A DNA stretch of 64,000 bases from Tethya wilhelma (lineage: Eukaryota > Porifera > Demospongiae > Tethyida > Tethyidae): contig CAXIPT010000001.1 of assembly GCA_964030475.1 (NCBI GenBank), positions 19,066,036 to 19,130,035 of the forward strand, written 5' to 3'. Under the pieces are notes generated by a model. The model was not told the origin of the DNA. It made no database searches and saw nothing but the letters and a program-made list of their open reading frames with translations. Position 1 is the first letter of the stretch. Each line of letters begins with the position of its first letter. Position numbers and translations under genes: made by a program. Shown piece by piece: positions 13,263 to 23,649 of the stretch.

Positions 13263-15034
13263 CCACAGCCCAGTCACCCCTCCCCCTTCACCTGCTAACG
13301 AGCAGTTTGCCGAGTCAGCAATGATCAATTCTAAGGGTAGGACACGCCTTCCTCCGATGCCTGTGTCTCCCTCGCTAACTAGTAACCAAACGAACAGGAT
13401 TTTCCCCAATTCAGAAGCACTAACGACTAGGAGCTCTCTCAACCCACTATCTAATGAAGCAGTAACAATCAGGGGCTCCCTCAATCCAGTTTCAAGTGAA
13501 CCACTAATGACCAGGGGCTCCCTCAATCCACTAATGAGTAGGAACTCCCCCAAAAGTGAATCACTAACTAACAGAATCACCTCTCACGGGACTGCATCAA
13601 ACGAACAACTAATGATTAGGGGCTCCTCTTCTCAACCCAAATTACCACCGATATCTCCCAACAGTAGTTTAGTCGTAGCAGAACAAACCGACCTAGTCCT
13701 CTCGGCTCCACACGGCAACCACGATGATAAGGTGTCACCATCGCCAGTGAGAATGAGCTCCAAGAAGACAAGAAGAAGTGTCTTTAAAGACGCCCCTCTC
13801 GGCAGTTTCAAGCCACTCCTCTCAAAGAGACAGCACCAACCTGGTCCTAGTGATGGTGATGGTAGCAGCTCAGGATCTACGGGCATAGCACATCCTTCAC
13901 AGCACCAACCTGGTCCCAGTGATGATGGTGGTAGCTCTATGGGGATAGCACATCCTTCACACAATCCCTTGCTCTCATCATTGGCCAGTGATTGTGTGGA
14001 GGAGAAGGACATTGATGGTGTAGGTGGTGATGGTTCCAGAGATGGTGTGACTCCCGACAGAGATCTAGAGGAGATGACTGTTGTACAAGAAGTGAGTGTG
14101 TGCATGTGTTGTCTACCTGTGGTTGTTCTGTAGCCCTTATGTGTAGTGCTTCTCATGGCAGAGCACTTAATTAATTGAGTAGCTTTCTGTATATGTGATT
14201 ATTGGATATCGTGTGTGTACACATATCATGCCATGAAGCCTTAGTTTTCAAGGATAGCTAGGCAGCTCCAAGCCTTGTGTGCTACTATCTGACTTGTGCC
14301 TTTGTAGAAGGATATATCTTACAGTGTGTGGTTGATAATTGAGTGGGTTTTAATTGGGAATCCATCTTATTGTGATTGAATAGGTTCATGTGTGATTCTA
14401 ATCCTCTTCTTTTCTTTCAGTCAGGGGATGGTCCGATGCTAGACTCCTCCCATTTCCTCTCCCACGTCCAACGTTACGATCGTCTCAACGAGGTCCTTCA
14501 ACTCCTCCAACAAGCTAAACAAGTCAAACAGGAAAGCCTGGAAGGGGAAGCCCCTGTTAAGATGAGCTCGTTGAAGCAGCACATCAAGACAGCGTTGGAT
14601 GAAGCTGTGAGACTGAGAGCTGAGACAGAGGCCGTGAAGCTGAGAGTTACAGAAGTACGTGATAGGAACTGTGTCACTATAATAAGCACTGTTTTGTTAC
14701 CTGAAATAAAATGCATGACATTTTGTGACCTTTTTGACAAACGAGCAATACACGTACATACATACATGGAGCTAATATCTGGACATGGTACCCTGATTGC
14801 ACGCTAGAAACAACAACAGCAACAAAAAAAAAAACACGTCATAAAAGGTCATAGAACATCATAGAATGTCGTGCATTTATTTTTAGTAACAAAACGACCA
14901 TTATAGTAATTATAGTGACACAGTTCCTTTAAATATACATGCAATTTTTGACTGAATTCAAATTGTTCCAACGTTTTTTTTTTTTTTTTTTTGTCTCTGT
15001 GCAGGGGGCAAGACAAACTAGTGAAGTCAGTTAA
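4175..15034 (+). CDS. Inversin-like ankyrin-repeat and IQ-motif protein
   Basis: Nineteen exons join in consistent phase to 1,200 codons: 4175-4267, 4386-4520, 5715-6032, 6270-6338, 6473-6751, 8064-8168, 8458-8595, 8984-9241, 9416-9540, 9605-9709, 10037-10093, 10271-10414, 10606-10750, 11608-11822, 12388-12531, 12954-13139, 13269-14091, 14421-14654, 15005-15034. The N-terminal half is a run of ankyrin repeats (GRSALHWAVLGR, GRTALHWAILSH, GLTPLHYASRFGH). Next come an IQ motif (CTIQAVWRYYRHK) and two more (VVIQRSFRLWLGRR, SVIQSHWRLYIRE), then a low-complexity Ser/Pro region with degenerate repeats (IRGSLNP; QHQPGPSD) and a C-terminal coiled coil. Ankyrin repeats followed by calmodulin-binding IQ motifs match inversin, a ciliary scaffold that restrains canonical Wnt signalling. 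Human inversin is of similar size. The two N-terminal exons are less certain. The first intron is GC-AG. Another ankyrin-IQ protein remains possible. Confidence 0.8.
4701..5336. mobile_element. Intronic terminal-inverted-repeat element, about 0.63 kb
   Basis: The left end reads AAACCCCGTTTACACAC and the right end GTGTGTAAACAGGGTTT, near-perfect inverted copies. Inside are many copies of CCGGATTnAA and GTTTACAC in both orientations. Flanking TA on each side could be a target duplication. The open frames inside look incidental. It lies in intron 2 of the inversin-like gene, in a 1.2 kb stretch (4521-5714) where no exon was recognised. Confidence 0.7.
6049..6183. mobile_element. Small MITE-like inverted repeat
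   Basis: A left arm, TATAGCCAGAAATATTTTGA, pairs with a right arm reading TCAATATTTCTGGCTATA, with about 95 bp between. It sits just after the donor of the 5715-6032 exon. The size and lack of coding content fit a non-autonomous DNA transposon. Confidence 0.65.
6752..8063. other. 1.3 kb intron without recognisable exon
   Basis: Between two ankyrin exons of the inversin-like gene. It contains short GT tracts (7218-7238, 7628-7668) and AT-rich sequence. Short open frames here have no protein-like composition. No RNA gene was recognised. Confidence 0.6.
9404..10243 (+). repeat. Intragenic tandem duplication, copy 1 (used exons)
   Basis: About 0.84 kb holding three ankyrin exons of the inversin-like gene (9416-9540, 9605-9709, 10037-10093) and a small inverted-repeat element around 9765-9946. 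It recurs about 1.35 kb downstream with roughly 93% identity by eye. The right end falls in a (CA)n tract. Confidence 0.9.
10755..11601 (+). repeat. Intragenic tandem duplication, copy 2 (exons apparently skipped)
   Basis: Second copy of the three ankyrin exons, at about 10767-10891, 10955-11060 and 11396-11452. Splice sites are kept. However, the block enters at phase 0 and leaves at phase 2, while the next exon (11608) needs phase 0. Splicing the block in gives an in-frame TAG within three codons. Skipping it (exon ending 10750 joined to 11608) keeps the frame, so the copy looks like intronic passenger sequence. Confidence 0.8.
11895..12165. repeat. CCCTAG/TCCTAG hexamer minisatellite
   Basis: About 270 bp of degenerate hexamers (CCCTAG, TCCTAG) interspersed with TATATA, in the intron after the third IQ exon. 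The unit differs by one base from the animal telomere repeat CCCTAA. Confidence 0.85.
12630..12912. mobile_element. MITE, family A, copy 1, with nested palindrome
   Basis: The ends are inverted copies of AGGAACTGTGTCACTA followed by CTGTTTTGTTAC. A second member of the family is at 14663-14934. Near the right end a 38-bp perfect palindrome (12862-12899, centre TACGTA) interrupts the terminal repeat and is flanked by a repeated GTGAC/TGACAC motif, suggesting a later insertion. Confidence 0.75.
13202..13260. repeat. (CT)n microsatellite with one N
   Basis: A CT tract carrying a single undetermined base at 13228, directly upstream of the acceptor of the 13269-14091 exon. It may double as the polypyrimidine tract. 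Confidence 0.9.
14663..14934. mobile_element. MITE, family A, copy 2
   Basis: Begins AGGAACTGTGTCACTATAAT and ends with its inverted copy ATTATAGTGACACAGTTCCT. It starts about ten bases after the donor of the 14421-14654 exon of the inversin-like gene, so it inserted almost on the splice site. Non-coding inside. Confidence 0.75.
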
Positions 15035-15277
15035 CATTACACCAACTCTCCAAACTGTTCTAGAAGTAGGACTGCTAATTAAATTACCACAGGTATATAT
15101 ATGATGTATATTATTCATTGAGTAATTGCATAAAGATCGATAAAATTTACATGGAAATTCGTAAACAGTTAAATACTATAATAGCTACTCATTGATTATC
15201 CTAAGAATTAACAGTATCAATGTGACAGTCACCTACTGGAAGAGAAATGCACAACAATATAGAGCTAGATATAGTGT

Positions 15278-15829
15278 TTAGTAATAGGCCACAGCCAGGA
15301 GAGCAGCGACAACCATCACCACCACAGGGAGACTGTGAAGAGACTGGGCACCCTCAGTGGCCATGGTAGTGGGTGCATCAGTGGGTGGAGGGTCAGTGGC
15401 AGCAATTGGCTGTAGAGAGAAGTGAGAAGAGAAAAGAGAGCTAGAGAATTTCCAAACTTGGTAACGGTATGGGCTTTGTAAATGACTTCTTCACTCTTAG
15501 TGTTTACAAACAATCCTAAACTTAAAGGAACCCTCCCAATGCCTGCTAAGGCAAGTGTTGTTAGTGAATTTAACCAATTGAAACAGATACAACAACCATT
15601 TGTTTACTATAAGGGACATATTAATACTGTACTGTGTGCTCTATTTGGAAAGCTACATTTAACTTACTGGAAGCATAACTCTAGCACCAGATACAAAGCG
15701 ATTTGCTCCACCATGATTCTGAAGATTGGGGAAATTCGTCACATTACCTGGCAGACGGGCATAGATCATCCACAGAGGGGTGTTGAGGTCAAGGTCCTGA
15801 CCATCACTGGCCATGATACGCTTAGCTAC

Positions 15830-15905
<76 letters not shown>

Positions 15906-18231
15906 TACGAATGTGTACGCTGGCGTGTGTGTGCATGCATGTTCCTCAGTAACTCACGAGCATTGGATCCTGCCACTGCTGTAAGTTGTACTGAATGTAG
16001 TGATGTCCTGAGTGGTATCAATGGTGTTGCTACGGGCTGGTGAAGCTGCATTCCAGGAGTCTCTAGCTACCACCATATTATCATCGGGGTTCCTAACACA
16101 GTGGACCACATCAGCACTGAACTGCATGGAGGGAGAAAAGGGTGAATAGTTATCATAATAAGACGAATAGGTGTGCAATGCATATAACAATAATTATTAA
16201 CAACTTGAAACAGGCTTATAATGGCACGATGTCCGTTCACCTCTCCATACGTACCGCCATTTAAAGTTGTATTTTACTGTAATAGTGAATCAATGCCTGC
16301 TACCAGTACCTACCATGTTTGCAGTATTAGAGAACCCAACTGCCACGTAGCCATCAGCCTCTCCTTCAAGGTAGATGTCAATGTAGTCATTGCTGTTTTG
16401 GTTTAGGTTCACTCCCACAAAGAGGTCACAATCAGCAGGCTCACAGTCAGCAGGGACCCTGGCAGTGATGTCATAGTTAGTTGGCTGAGTCACCTAAAGA
16501 GAAAGAATGACAAAAATTCATAGTAAAATAGAGCGACTAATACAAAACTTGAGTAAATAACTTACAGGTGCAACAGGGGTACCCTGAGTCATTGCCATGG
16601 TAGCAGAGAGAGGAGCAATACAGGTCATGAGTGCATGGAATCACAAATTACATAAAAGCAGTAAAATTTTATGAGTGATTTTAATATATTGCAAAACTTA
16701 AAAGAAGACATACAGATAGAGTTATATCAATACTAATGTGCTGACTCACTGGAAGAGCTACTCTCTCAGCAGTCCTGCCACGGTTAGACGGTCCGTGGTT
16801 CTGAAGGTAGGGAAAGTCTGAGACATTAGTCGGCAGGCGGGCAAATATGACAAAGAGTGGAGTGTTGAGGTTAATGTCAAGACCAACATCACTACCAATG
16901 ATAGCCTTAGATACACTGCATGTGGATGTGTGTGTGCATGCATGCAAAATATACTCAATAATGCAGTTTGATAACTATAGATATAATTCATGCCATGTAC
17001 ATATTCCATACCACTGCAATTTTGATATCAAGTACATAATTATAGCAATACTGGTATGCATACTGTTAACTCAAATTTTTAGTGTGTTAAAACAAAGTGT
17101 GTAGTTTTTGGTGACACTTTTTGTTTTTAAACACCAAAATTTAACAGTGATATATCTATAGTAGTCTGATAAACTTTATCAGATGGACTTACGAGCATTC
17201 AATCCTGCCAGTTGCCCCCTGTGCTCCTGCAATGTATGATGTATTAAAGACAGTTATATCCTGAGTGGGGTCGATGGTGTTGTTACGGTCTGGTGAAGCT
17301 ACGTTCCACGAGTCCCTAGCCCCAACCATATCATTAGTGGGGTCTCTAACACAGTGCACCACATCAGCATCAAACTGTAAGGAGGGAGAAAAATCAAGAA
17401 ATCAAATTTAACTGTTTGTATGCAATGATCATGCAGTGATCAAGCTCGCTAGGTGACAGCTTTTGCACCTATTGATTCTGGCCTGTATTGTGATAAATTT
17501 TAGCACGATCAACACTCAATGCTGATAACCAAGGTGTGGATGTGACAACACATTACACCATACAAGGGGTAGGCCTAAATTATGGGAAAGACACAGGAAT
17601 TATACAGCATCAGGGCTGCAATGTCCAGTTGGTATGTTTTTGTTTCTACTGCAAAATAATGTTTCAAAAAATTTTTTGTCTTTGAGTGCATTGCAGGTGT
17701 AATTTGATTGATTGATGTGGCTTAAAAATTACTATCTATTAGACACCTCATTAAAAGAAAGGCTTCACACAATACTCTAGAGTAACCAAATTGCATAATA
17801 TTATACCATTAATTTTGTGACCTACCATGTTAGGGCTATCGGTGAATCCAACTGCCACAAATCCATCAGCTAGACCTTCCAAGTAGATGTCCAGGTAGTT
17901 GCTGTCCCCCTCGTTGACATTCACTCCTGCAAAGATGTTGCAATCATCATAACCAGGCTCACAACCCTCTGGCATCCTGATGGTCAGACTGTAGTTTGTT
18001 GGGGCAGTTGTCTACAGCAACAAGAAATTTAATGATTTAAATAGTCTGCAAACAAGAATTTGAAATAAACAGCCATGCATTCAGTATTAGTATCTAGAAC
18101 ACAAGCAAAAAATTTAAAATAGTTGAAATTTATTTACTTACTGGAGCAATTAAAGCTGGAGAAGTTGAAGCAGCTTCTCGTGCGAGAAAAAGCACTGCAA
18201 GTTGAACAACGACTGGGGCAAAGCACTTCAT
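15278..18231 (-). CDS. Secreted double-DOMON protein with GPI-type tail (paralog 1)
   Basis: Exons in transcript order: 18231-18142, 18011-17826, 17374-17193, 16915-16750, 16583-16566, 16493-16314, 16121-15958, 15830-15668, 15409-15278; about 426 residues. It has a signal peptide (MKCFAPVVVQLAVLFLA) and two DOMON domains, each encoded by three exons of phase 0-0, 0-2, 2-0, followed by a Pro/Thr stalk. The C-terminal hydrophobic stretch (SLPVVVMVVAALLAVAYY) ends at the stop with no basic tail, as in GPI-attachment signals. Conserved Met (PNM, ANM) and His (QNHG) fit haem b ligands. The linker exon between the domains is only 18 nt here, against 123 nt in the paralog at 18973-23252. Extracellular redox or adhesion roles are possible; the function is unknown. 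Confidence 0.85.
15831..15903. repeat. (GT)n(GA)n compound microsatellite
   Basis: Adjacent GT and GA tracts, beginning at the acceptor of the exon 15830-15668 (minus strand). Open frames reading through it are artefacts of the repeat. Confidence 0.95.
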
Positions 18232-18319
18232 AATTAAGTTTTTCACCAACTTGTATCGAATCACGAACCAAGAGAGGCTGAATGCTGGAACTGCAGCTTT
18301 CAAATTGGATTAATTTCTA

Positions 18320-18405
18320 CTTACAGATGCTGTCAAATCACACTGGACTGCACTGCACACTGAGCTGGCATTGATTTGCATTGGAGTTTTGTTGCGCTGG
18401 AATTT
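18320..18405 (-). promoter_or_regulatory. Conserved upstream block, DOMON paralog 1
   Basis: A block with TGTCAAATCACACTGGA and GCACTGCACACTGAGC lies about 90-170 bp upstream of the start codon. It recurs before paralog 2 (about 23340-23440) and paralog 3 (about 32147-32230). On the minus strand paralogs 1 and 3 keep GCT then GTAAGT, a good splice donor, suggesting a non-coding first exon. Either a shared core promoter or a shared leader exon would explain it. Confidence 0.55.
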
Positions 18406-18694
18406 TCGTTATTCACACCACCAAATTTTACACGCATATGCGCATGCGCACATAAATCATGTGCACGTACGTGACCGATCGATCAGGAGCGGAGGGTATA
18501 TATACCCCGGTACTATTACCACTACGGTACAGTAATTAATGTTTGTAGTTTTTACTTCAACTATTATTGTATGCACTCTACTATTGAAACATTGGTTGGG
18601 TTATACAACAGTAAGTCCCTCACACCGGCCCAGACACCTACATGATTATGTGAGGAAAACACGCTACGCAGGAATCTATGATATACGATAGCTG

Positions 18695-18790
18695 TAGCTT
18701 TTGATTTATTACGTCGACGATCTTTACCTGACAGGTTTATTGCACGCAGAGGAAATGGCAAAGATCGTCAACATAATAAATCAATAACAG
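18695..18790. repeat. Small inverted-repeat element
   Basis: TTGATTTATTACGTCGACG on the left pairs with CGTCAACATAATAAATCAA on the right, about 55 bp apart. A related degenerate sequence lies near 29237-29342. Probable MITE in the gap between DOMON paralogs 1 and 2. Confidence 0.5.
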
Positions 18791-18972
18791 CAGCAGCAGT
18801 ATATGCATGCAGAAGGGTATATCAGTACTACAAGAGCGTCACATGATGGAATGATTATTAATAATAAATTATTATGACACAAAAATGATAAACCTTGTAT
18901 TACAAAAAAAAAAACATTTATATAATAATTAATAGCTACTTATTAGAAGTTAGTTATAAGAAGAATAATGCA

Positions 18973-19691
18973 CTAGTAATAGGCCACAGCCAGAAGAGCA
19001 GAGACAACCATCACCACCACAGGGAGACTGTGAAGGGACTGGGCACCCTCAGTAGTGGCCATGGTAGTGGGTGGATCAGTGGCAGCAATTGGCTGTAGAT
19101 GCAAAAGGTGTGAGAAGAGAGAAGACAAAATATGAAACACTGCCTGCTATAAGAGTCATAACTATTTTATTCTACTGTATATATAGCTAGAAATTTTCGA
19201 GGAGTAATATTTTCGTGGAAAGGCGATTGCAAAAGTTTCCTTTTTGAGAGTCAAGCAGCCTTGCCCCATACATTGCAATATGATGCTGAATATTTTGTGG
19301 GTAAATTTTTTGTGGATTACTGGCAATCCACCAAAACAGAAAAATTTATACTCCTCGAAACGTAATCTAAGGAGACTTATCCTCATCCATGAAGGAGAAA
19401 ATTAATAATGGATAGCATGTAGATGTGCTTTGATCGGAGAGACACCACTATAAGGCTCTACATAGCTATGATTACCATAGCTTTAACTTACTGGAAGAGT
19501 GACTCTTGCCCCAGATACACCACGGTTTGAAGTTGATGATCCATGGAACTGAAGGTTGGGGAAATTCGCTACATCACCTGGCAGACGGGCATAGATCATC
19601 CACAGAGGGGTGTTGAGGTTAAGGTCCTGACCAGCATCACTGCCAATGATACGTTTAGCTACACTGTGTGTGTGTGTGTGTGTGTGTGTGC

Positions 19692-19738
<47 letters not shown>

Positions 19739-21540
19739 CCAGTGACTGTTTAAACAGCATGCATTAGAAGGCAAACAAATTTGGCAAAAGCTTGAACAAA
19801 ATATTACAGTTATAGCCACTGAGACGGTGTGTGTATGTATGTGTGTGTGTGTCCGTATAAACAAAAACTCACGAGCATTGGATCCTGCCATTCATGTAAG
19901 TTGCACTGAAAGTAGTGATGTCTTGAGTGGTGTCAATGGTGTTAGCACGTCTTGAGGCTTCATTCCAGGAGTCTCTAGCCTCCACCATATTATTAGCAGG
20001 GTTTCTAACACAGTGGACCACATCAGCACTGAACTGCATGGAGGGAGAAAAGGGTTAAAGTTGTGTGGATATGAATAATTTATGAGCAATGTAAGCCAGA
20101 AAATTTAGTATAATATTATTTATGAGCTAACATGCAGTTGTCTGTAACAATAATTATTGTCATCACAGCTAAACCTCCAAACAAAGCTAGGACACTTTGG
20201 AGAAAGTATAACTTAATTCAGCTTGTTTGTCCTTTGTGGAGAGGTTGTCCTCTTCTCGGAGGTTCTGTTTGTATCGCTACAATAGGGAATTGGAATTTTT
20301 GGGAACCAACAATTGTCCTTTGTTGAGAGGTTTATAATACAGTGTCCTTATCTTGAAGGGTCCACTATCGGAGGTTCTACTGTATTTGCAGACTGTTTCT
20401 AAACCACAGATCATGTAACTCATGGACCATAGTCTAAAATTGAGATGCTACTGCATGCATGAAGAAAAAATGGGTTTTGATTTCAGTCTAATTTGAATCA
20501 AGTCGTTACTTTGTTGCTTGGAGACTAAGATAAACCTAGGAACATAAAAGCCAAAAGCTCATATTATCAGAGGCACAACCACGACACCCAGACACAATAT
20601 TCTGTGGTTGTCTTACATTTTAGAATCAACTAAAACTCATTTACATTATACTTTACTGTACTATGCCTACCACCCACCATGTTTGCAGTATCAGAGAAGC
20701 CAACTGCCACGTAGCCATCAGCCTCTCCTTCAAGGTAGATGTCAATGTAGCCATTATTGGCTTGATTTAAGTTCACTCCCACAAAAAGATCACAATCAGC
20801 AGGCTCACAGCCAGCAGGGATCCTTGCAGTGATGTCATAGTTAGTTGGTTGAGTGGCCTAAACAGAGAGAATGGCAAACAAACATGTACGCTTGTATACT
20901 TGCAATTAAGAGAACTTAAGTAATGAGGAAATTTTTGGAAATTGTCCAAGAATTTGAACAGAAAATTCTTACATGACTATAGCATACACATAATCACTAG
21001 TTAATTAAATCAATCATTAGTTAATTAAAGGGGTAAGTTACTTACAGGGGCAGCAGGGGGACCCTGAGTCATTGCCATGGTAGTTGGGGCTTCAGTGGTC
21101 ACCATGGTAGTAGGGGCCATGGTAGTGGGGGCCATGGTAGTGGGGGCCATGGTAGTGGCTGGAGATGGCTGTGTGTAACATGCATGTGAAGGAATTGTGA
21201 GAAAGTTATTGTTTGTTTTAAATGTCTCTGGAAAGTTACTTGTACAACAGAAGGCGTTAGTTAGTGTAAGGTCAAAGGGTAGAGCATGGCTACGAGTATT
21301 GTAGCAGCTGCTTTTCCTTTGATGTGTAACTTAACCATGATACAAATAAGTATACACTGGCTTACTGGAAGAGTGACTCTCGTCCCAGATACACCTCGGG
21401 TTGATGGTCCGTGATTCTGAAGGTTGGGGAAATTTCCTACATTAGTTGGTAGACGGGCATAGATCATCCACAGAGGGGTGTTGAGGTCAAGGTCCTGACC
21501 ATCACTGGCCATGATACGCTTAGCTACACTGTGAGTGTGT

Positions 21541-21573
<33 letters not shown>

Positions 21574-23252
21574 TGTGTGTGTCACAATCAGAGTTAGATT
21601 TGAACAGTTATAGTAATGAGATCGTCACTTTTGCACAAACATCAGCCTAATATGATTGTGATGCCAGCTACACATGTATATGGGGGGGAAATGTCATACA
21701 TAACTCACGAGCATTCTATCCTGCCACTACTGTAAGTTGCACTGAAAGTAGTAATGTCTTGAGTGGTATCAATGGTGTTGGCTCTTGTAGCTTCATTCCA
21801 GGAGTCTCTAGCCACCACCATATTATCAGCAGGGTTCCTAACACAGTGGACCACATCAGCCCTGAACTGCATGGAGGAAATTGAGAAGGAAAATGCATTT
21901 GCCTAGTAAATCAGAAGACTCATGCAGACTAAACTTGTACATGCATCCCTAATTCAGCGTATTCTACTGTATTTGAATAGTCTTGTTATACCTGAACCTT
22001 CCAAACAGACTGTAAATATATATATATATATATATTATATAATATTATATATGTTATAGTTATTGACCAAGCATAAGGTTTGTATGGAATATACAGTGCA
22101 TGATACCCGAGGGTATATGCACTGTGTGTATACAAACCGAATGATTGGTCAGTAAGTGTTTTCTTGCCCTGCTACTATGGTAAAAAACTTCCTGGCAACA
22201 AACAATTCGCACACTATAAATAGCTAGCTTCATAAGTTACAAGCCATTTTTTTGAATTTCTCGATCTTTTCAACAACAACGTATCCGGAAAAAGACACTG
22301 TCACATTGACTTCTTTCAAGAAACTTGGAACTGTCCAGAAAAAACAATCCTATCCAGAAAAAGACTTGAGTTTCTATATAAAACTGTTCTGAATGTAGCT
22401 GTAAACAGCCAAAAGGAAAACACTCTGCTGTTTCACATCGCTACAGCTAAAACAGCAACAGCCGCGGAGCGTTGGACAGCACCGTTCAGTACAGCCAGGC
22501 TGAGCCTATAGGCGCGGGACACCGTATACCACGGCACTATACAGAAGGTTGAATATTTGCAGCTCACCGACTTTTCTTGCTGATAGAACCTCTCTGATGT
22601 CTGCTGCTATTGTCAACGCTGTTCTTTTTGAGTTTTGGCTAGTCACAGAAGCAAAAAAAAAAGCCTAGCTGTGTTTGCAAGAAGACTAGTGTGAACTTTG
22701 AACCCAGCTGTTCCACACTAGCAACAAATATATAGTGGAAATTGCTTTTTGAGGTCTTTTTACCTGTGCATGCTGATATAGTTGCTTTGAAGCTGGGAAA
22801 TTAGGTAATCATAATTTAGATGCCATGCACATCAGGCAATACAAATTAGTACTTGAATTGTTCAGTGGCATACCATGTTTGGAGTATCAGAGAACCCAAC
22901 TGCTACATAGCCATCAGCTACACCTTCCAGATAGATGTCCAGGTAGTTGCTGTCTCCCTCGTTGACATTCACTCCTATAAAGAGGTTACAATTATCATCA
23001 GCAGGCTCACAGCCCTCTGGCATTCTGAGGGTCAGACCAAAGTTTGTTGGTGCAGTCGACTACATAAAAGAAATCATGAAGAAGTTATAATAACAGGAAT
23101 TAACTGAAGAAATTCAGGCTGTCCGCTACAGACTACATTCCTAAGTAGTCTCCCGGGAAACTCACCGGTGCAGTTGGAGAACCCGAAGTAGCTTCTCGTG
23201 CGAGAAGAAGTACTGCGAATTGAACGACAATAACTGGTGCAAAGAACTTCAT
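18973..23252 (-). CDS. Secreted double-DOMON protein with GPI-type tail (paralog 2)
   Basis: Exons in transcript order: 23252-23166, 23059-22874, 21866-21709, 21528-21366, 21168-21046, 20857-20678, 20033-19873, 19663-19492, 19092-18973; about 449 residues. Signal peptide MKFFAPVIVVQFAVLLLA, then DOMON 1, a mucin-like linker of TTMAP repeats, DOMON 2, a short Thr-rich stalk and a hydrophobic C-terminus (VVVMVVSALLAVAYY) that ends at the stop, as in GPI signals. The same exon pattern and the same Met and His positions occur as in the two other paralogs. It is the only one of the three with the long Thr/Met/Pro linker, which could be heavily O-glycosylated. Intron 2 is about 1 kb and carries inverted repeats. 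Confidence 0.85.
19664..19737. repeat. (GT)n microsatellite
   Basis: Long, slightly interrupted GT tract abutting the acceptor of the 19663-19492 exon. The same position in the paralogs (15831, 21531, 28817) also carries GT repeats, so the tract predates the duplications. Confidence 0.95.
20160..20395 (-). mobile_element. Interspersed element, family B, copy 1
   Basis: About 235 bp which, read on the minus strand, starts TAGAACCTCCGATAGTGGACC. It matches 25498-25715 over its length (shared motifs TCTCAACAAAGGACAATT and AAATTCCAATTCC). Lies in an intron of DOMON paralog 2. No coding capacity; transposon class unknown. Confidence 0.65.
22055..22160. repeat. Inverted repeat around an imperfect palindrome
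   Basis: TTATTGACCAAGCATAAGGT pairs loosely with CCGAATGATTGGTCAGTAA, with GGTTTGTAT/ATACAAACC and GTGCATGATACCCGAGGGTATATGCAC inside. It follows a (TA)n run. The next 700 bp (to 22870) contain no recognisable exon. Confidence 0.55.
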
Positions 23253-23339
23253 ATTTCACTATTACAGATTTACACTTGTGATAGATACCGCGCCGGGGAC
23301 ACCAACGAGCGTTCAAGAGTCTAGCTGAATGGTTAACCA

Positions 23340-23440
23340 CTTCTAAATTTTGACTTTCTGATTGATGACGTGCTGTCAAATCACACTGGACTGCACTGCA
23401 CTGAGCAAGAGTTAACTTGCACTGCAGTTTTGTTGCGGTG
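23340..23440 (-). promoter_or_regulatory. Conserved upstream block, DOMON paralog 2
   Basis: Contains TGTCAAATCACACTGGACTG and CACTGCACTGAGCAAG, matching the blocks upstream of paralogs 1 and 3, about 90-190 bp upstream of the start codon. The 3' end of PIGW (stop at 23650) lies some 200 bp beyond. Confidence 0.5.
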
Positions 23441-23649
23441 GTATTTAATTATTCACACCACGTGCGCGCGTACGCATGCGCATACGTACGTACGTGACCG
23501 AGATTCCTGCCCTTACAGTAGTACATTAACGCAATGAATGCAATGAATGATGTGTATACATGTAACGGATGTGGTTGTAGCGAGTTGTCCAATTATAGTA
23601 TTTACTGTGGAAAATTATATCTTTGAGCTTCAGAACAGCTCTTGGGACT

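Noticed and set aside
13632..14156. A 174-codon minus-strand frame opposite the inversin-like Ser/Pro-rich exon
   Set aside because: Shadow of a compositionally biased exon; the plus strand has matching splice sites and phase.
22160..22870. A possible RNA gene or SINE in the long intron of DOMON paralog 2
   Set aside because: No tRNA-like box pair or stem set could be recognised by eye; a covariance-model search would settle it.
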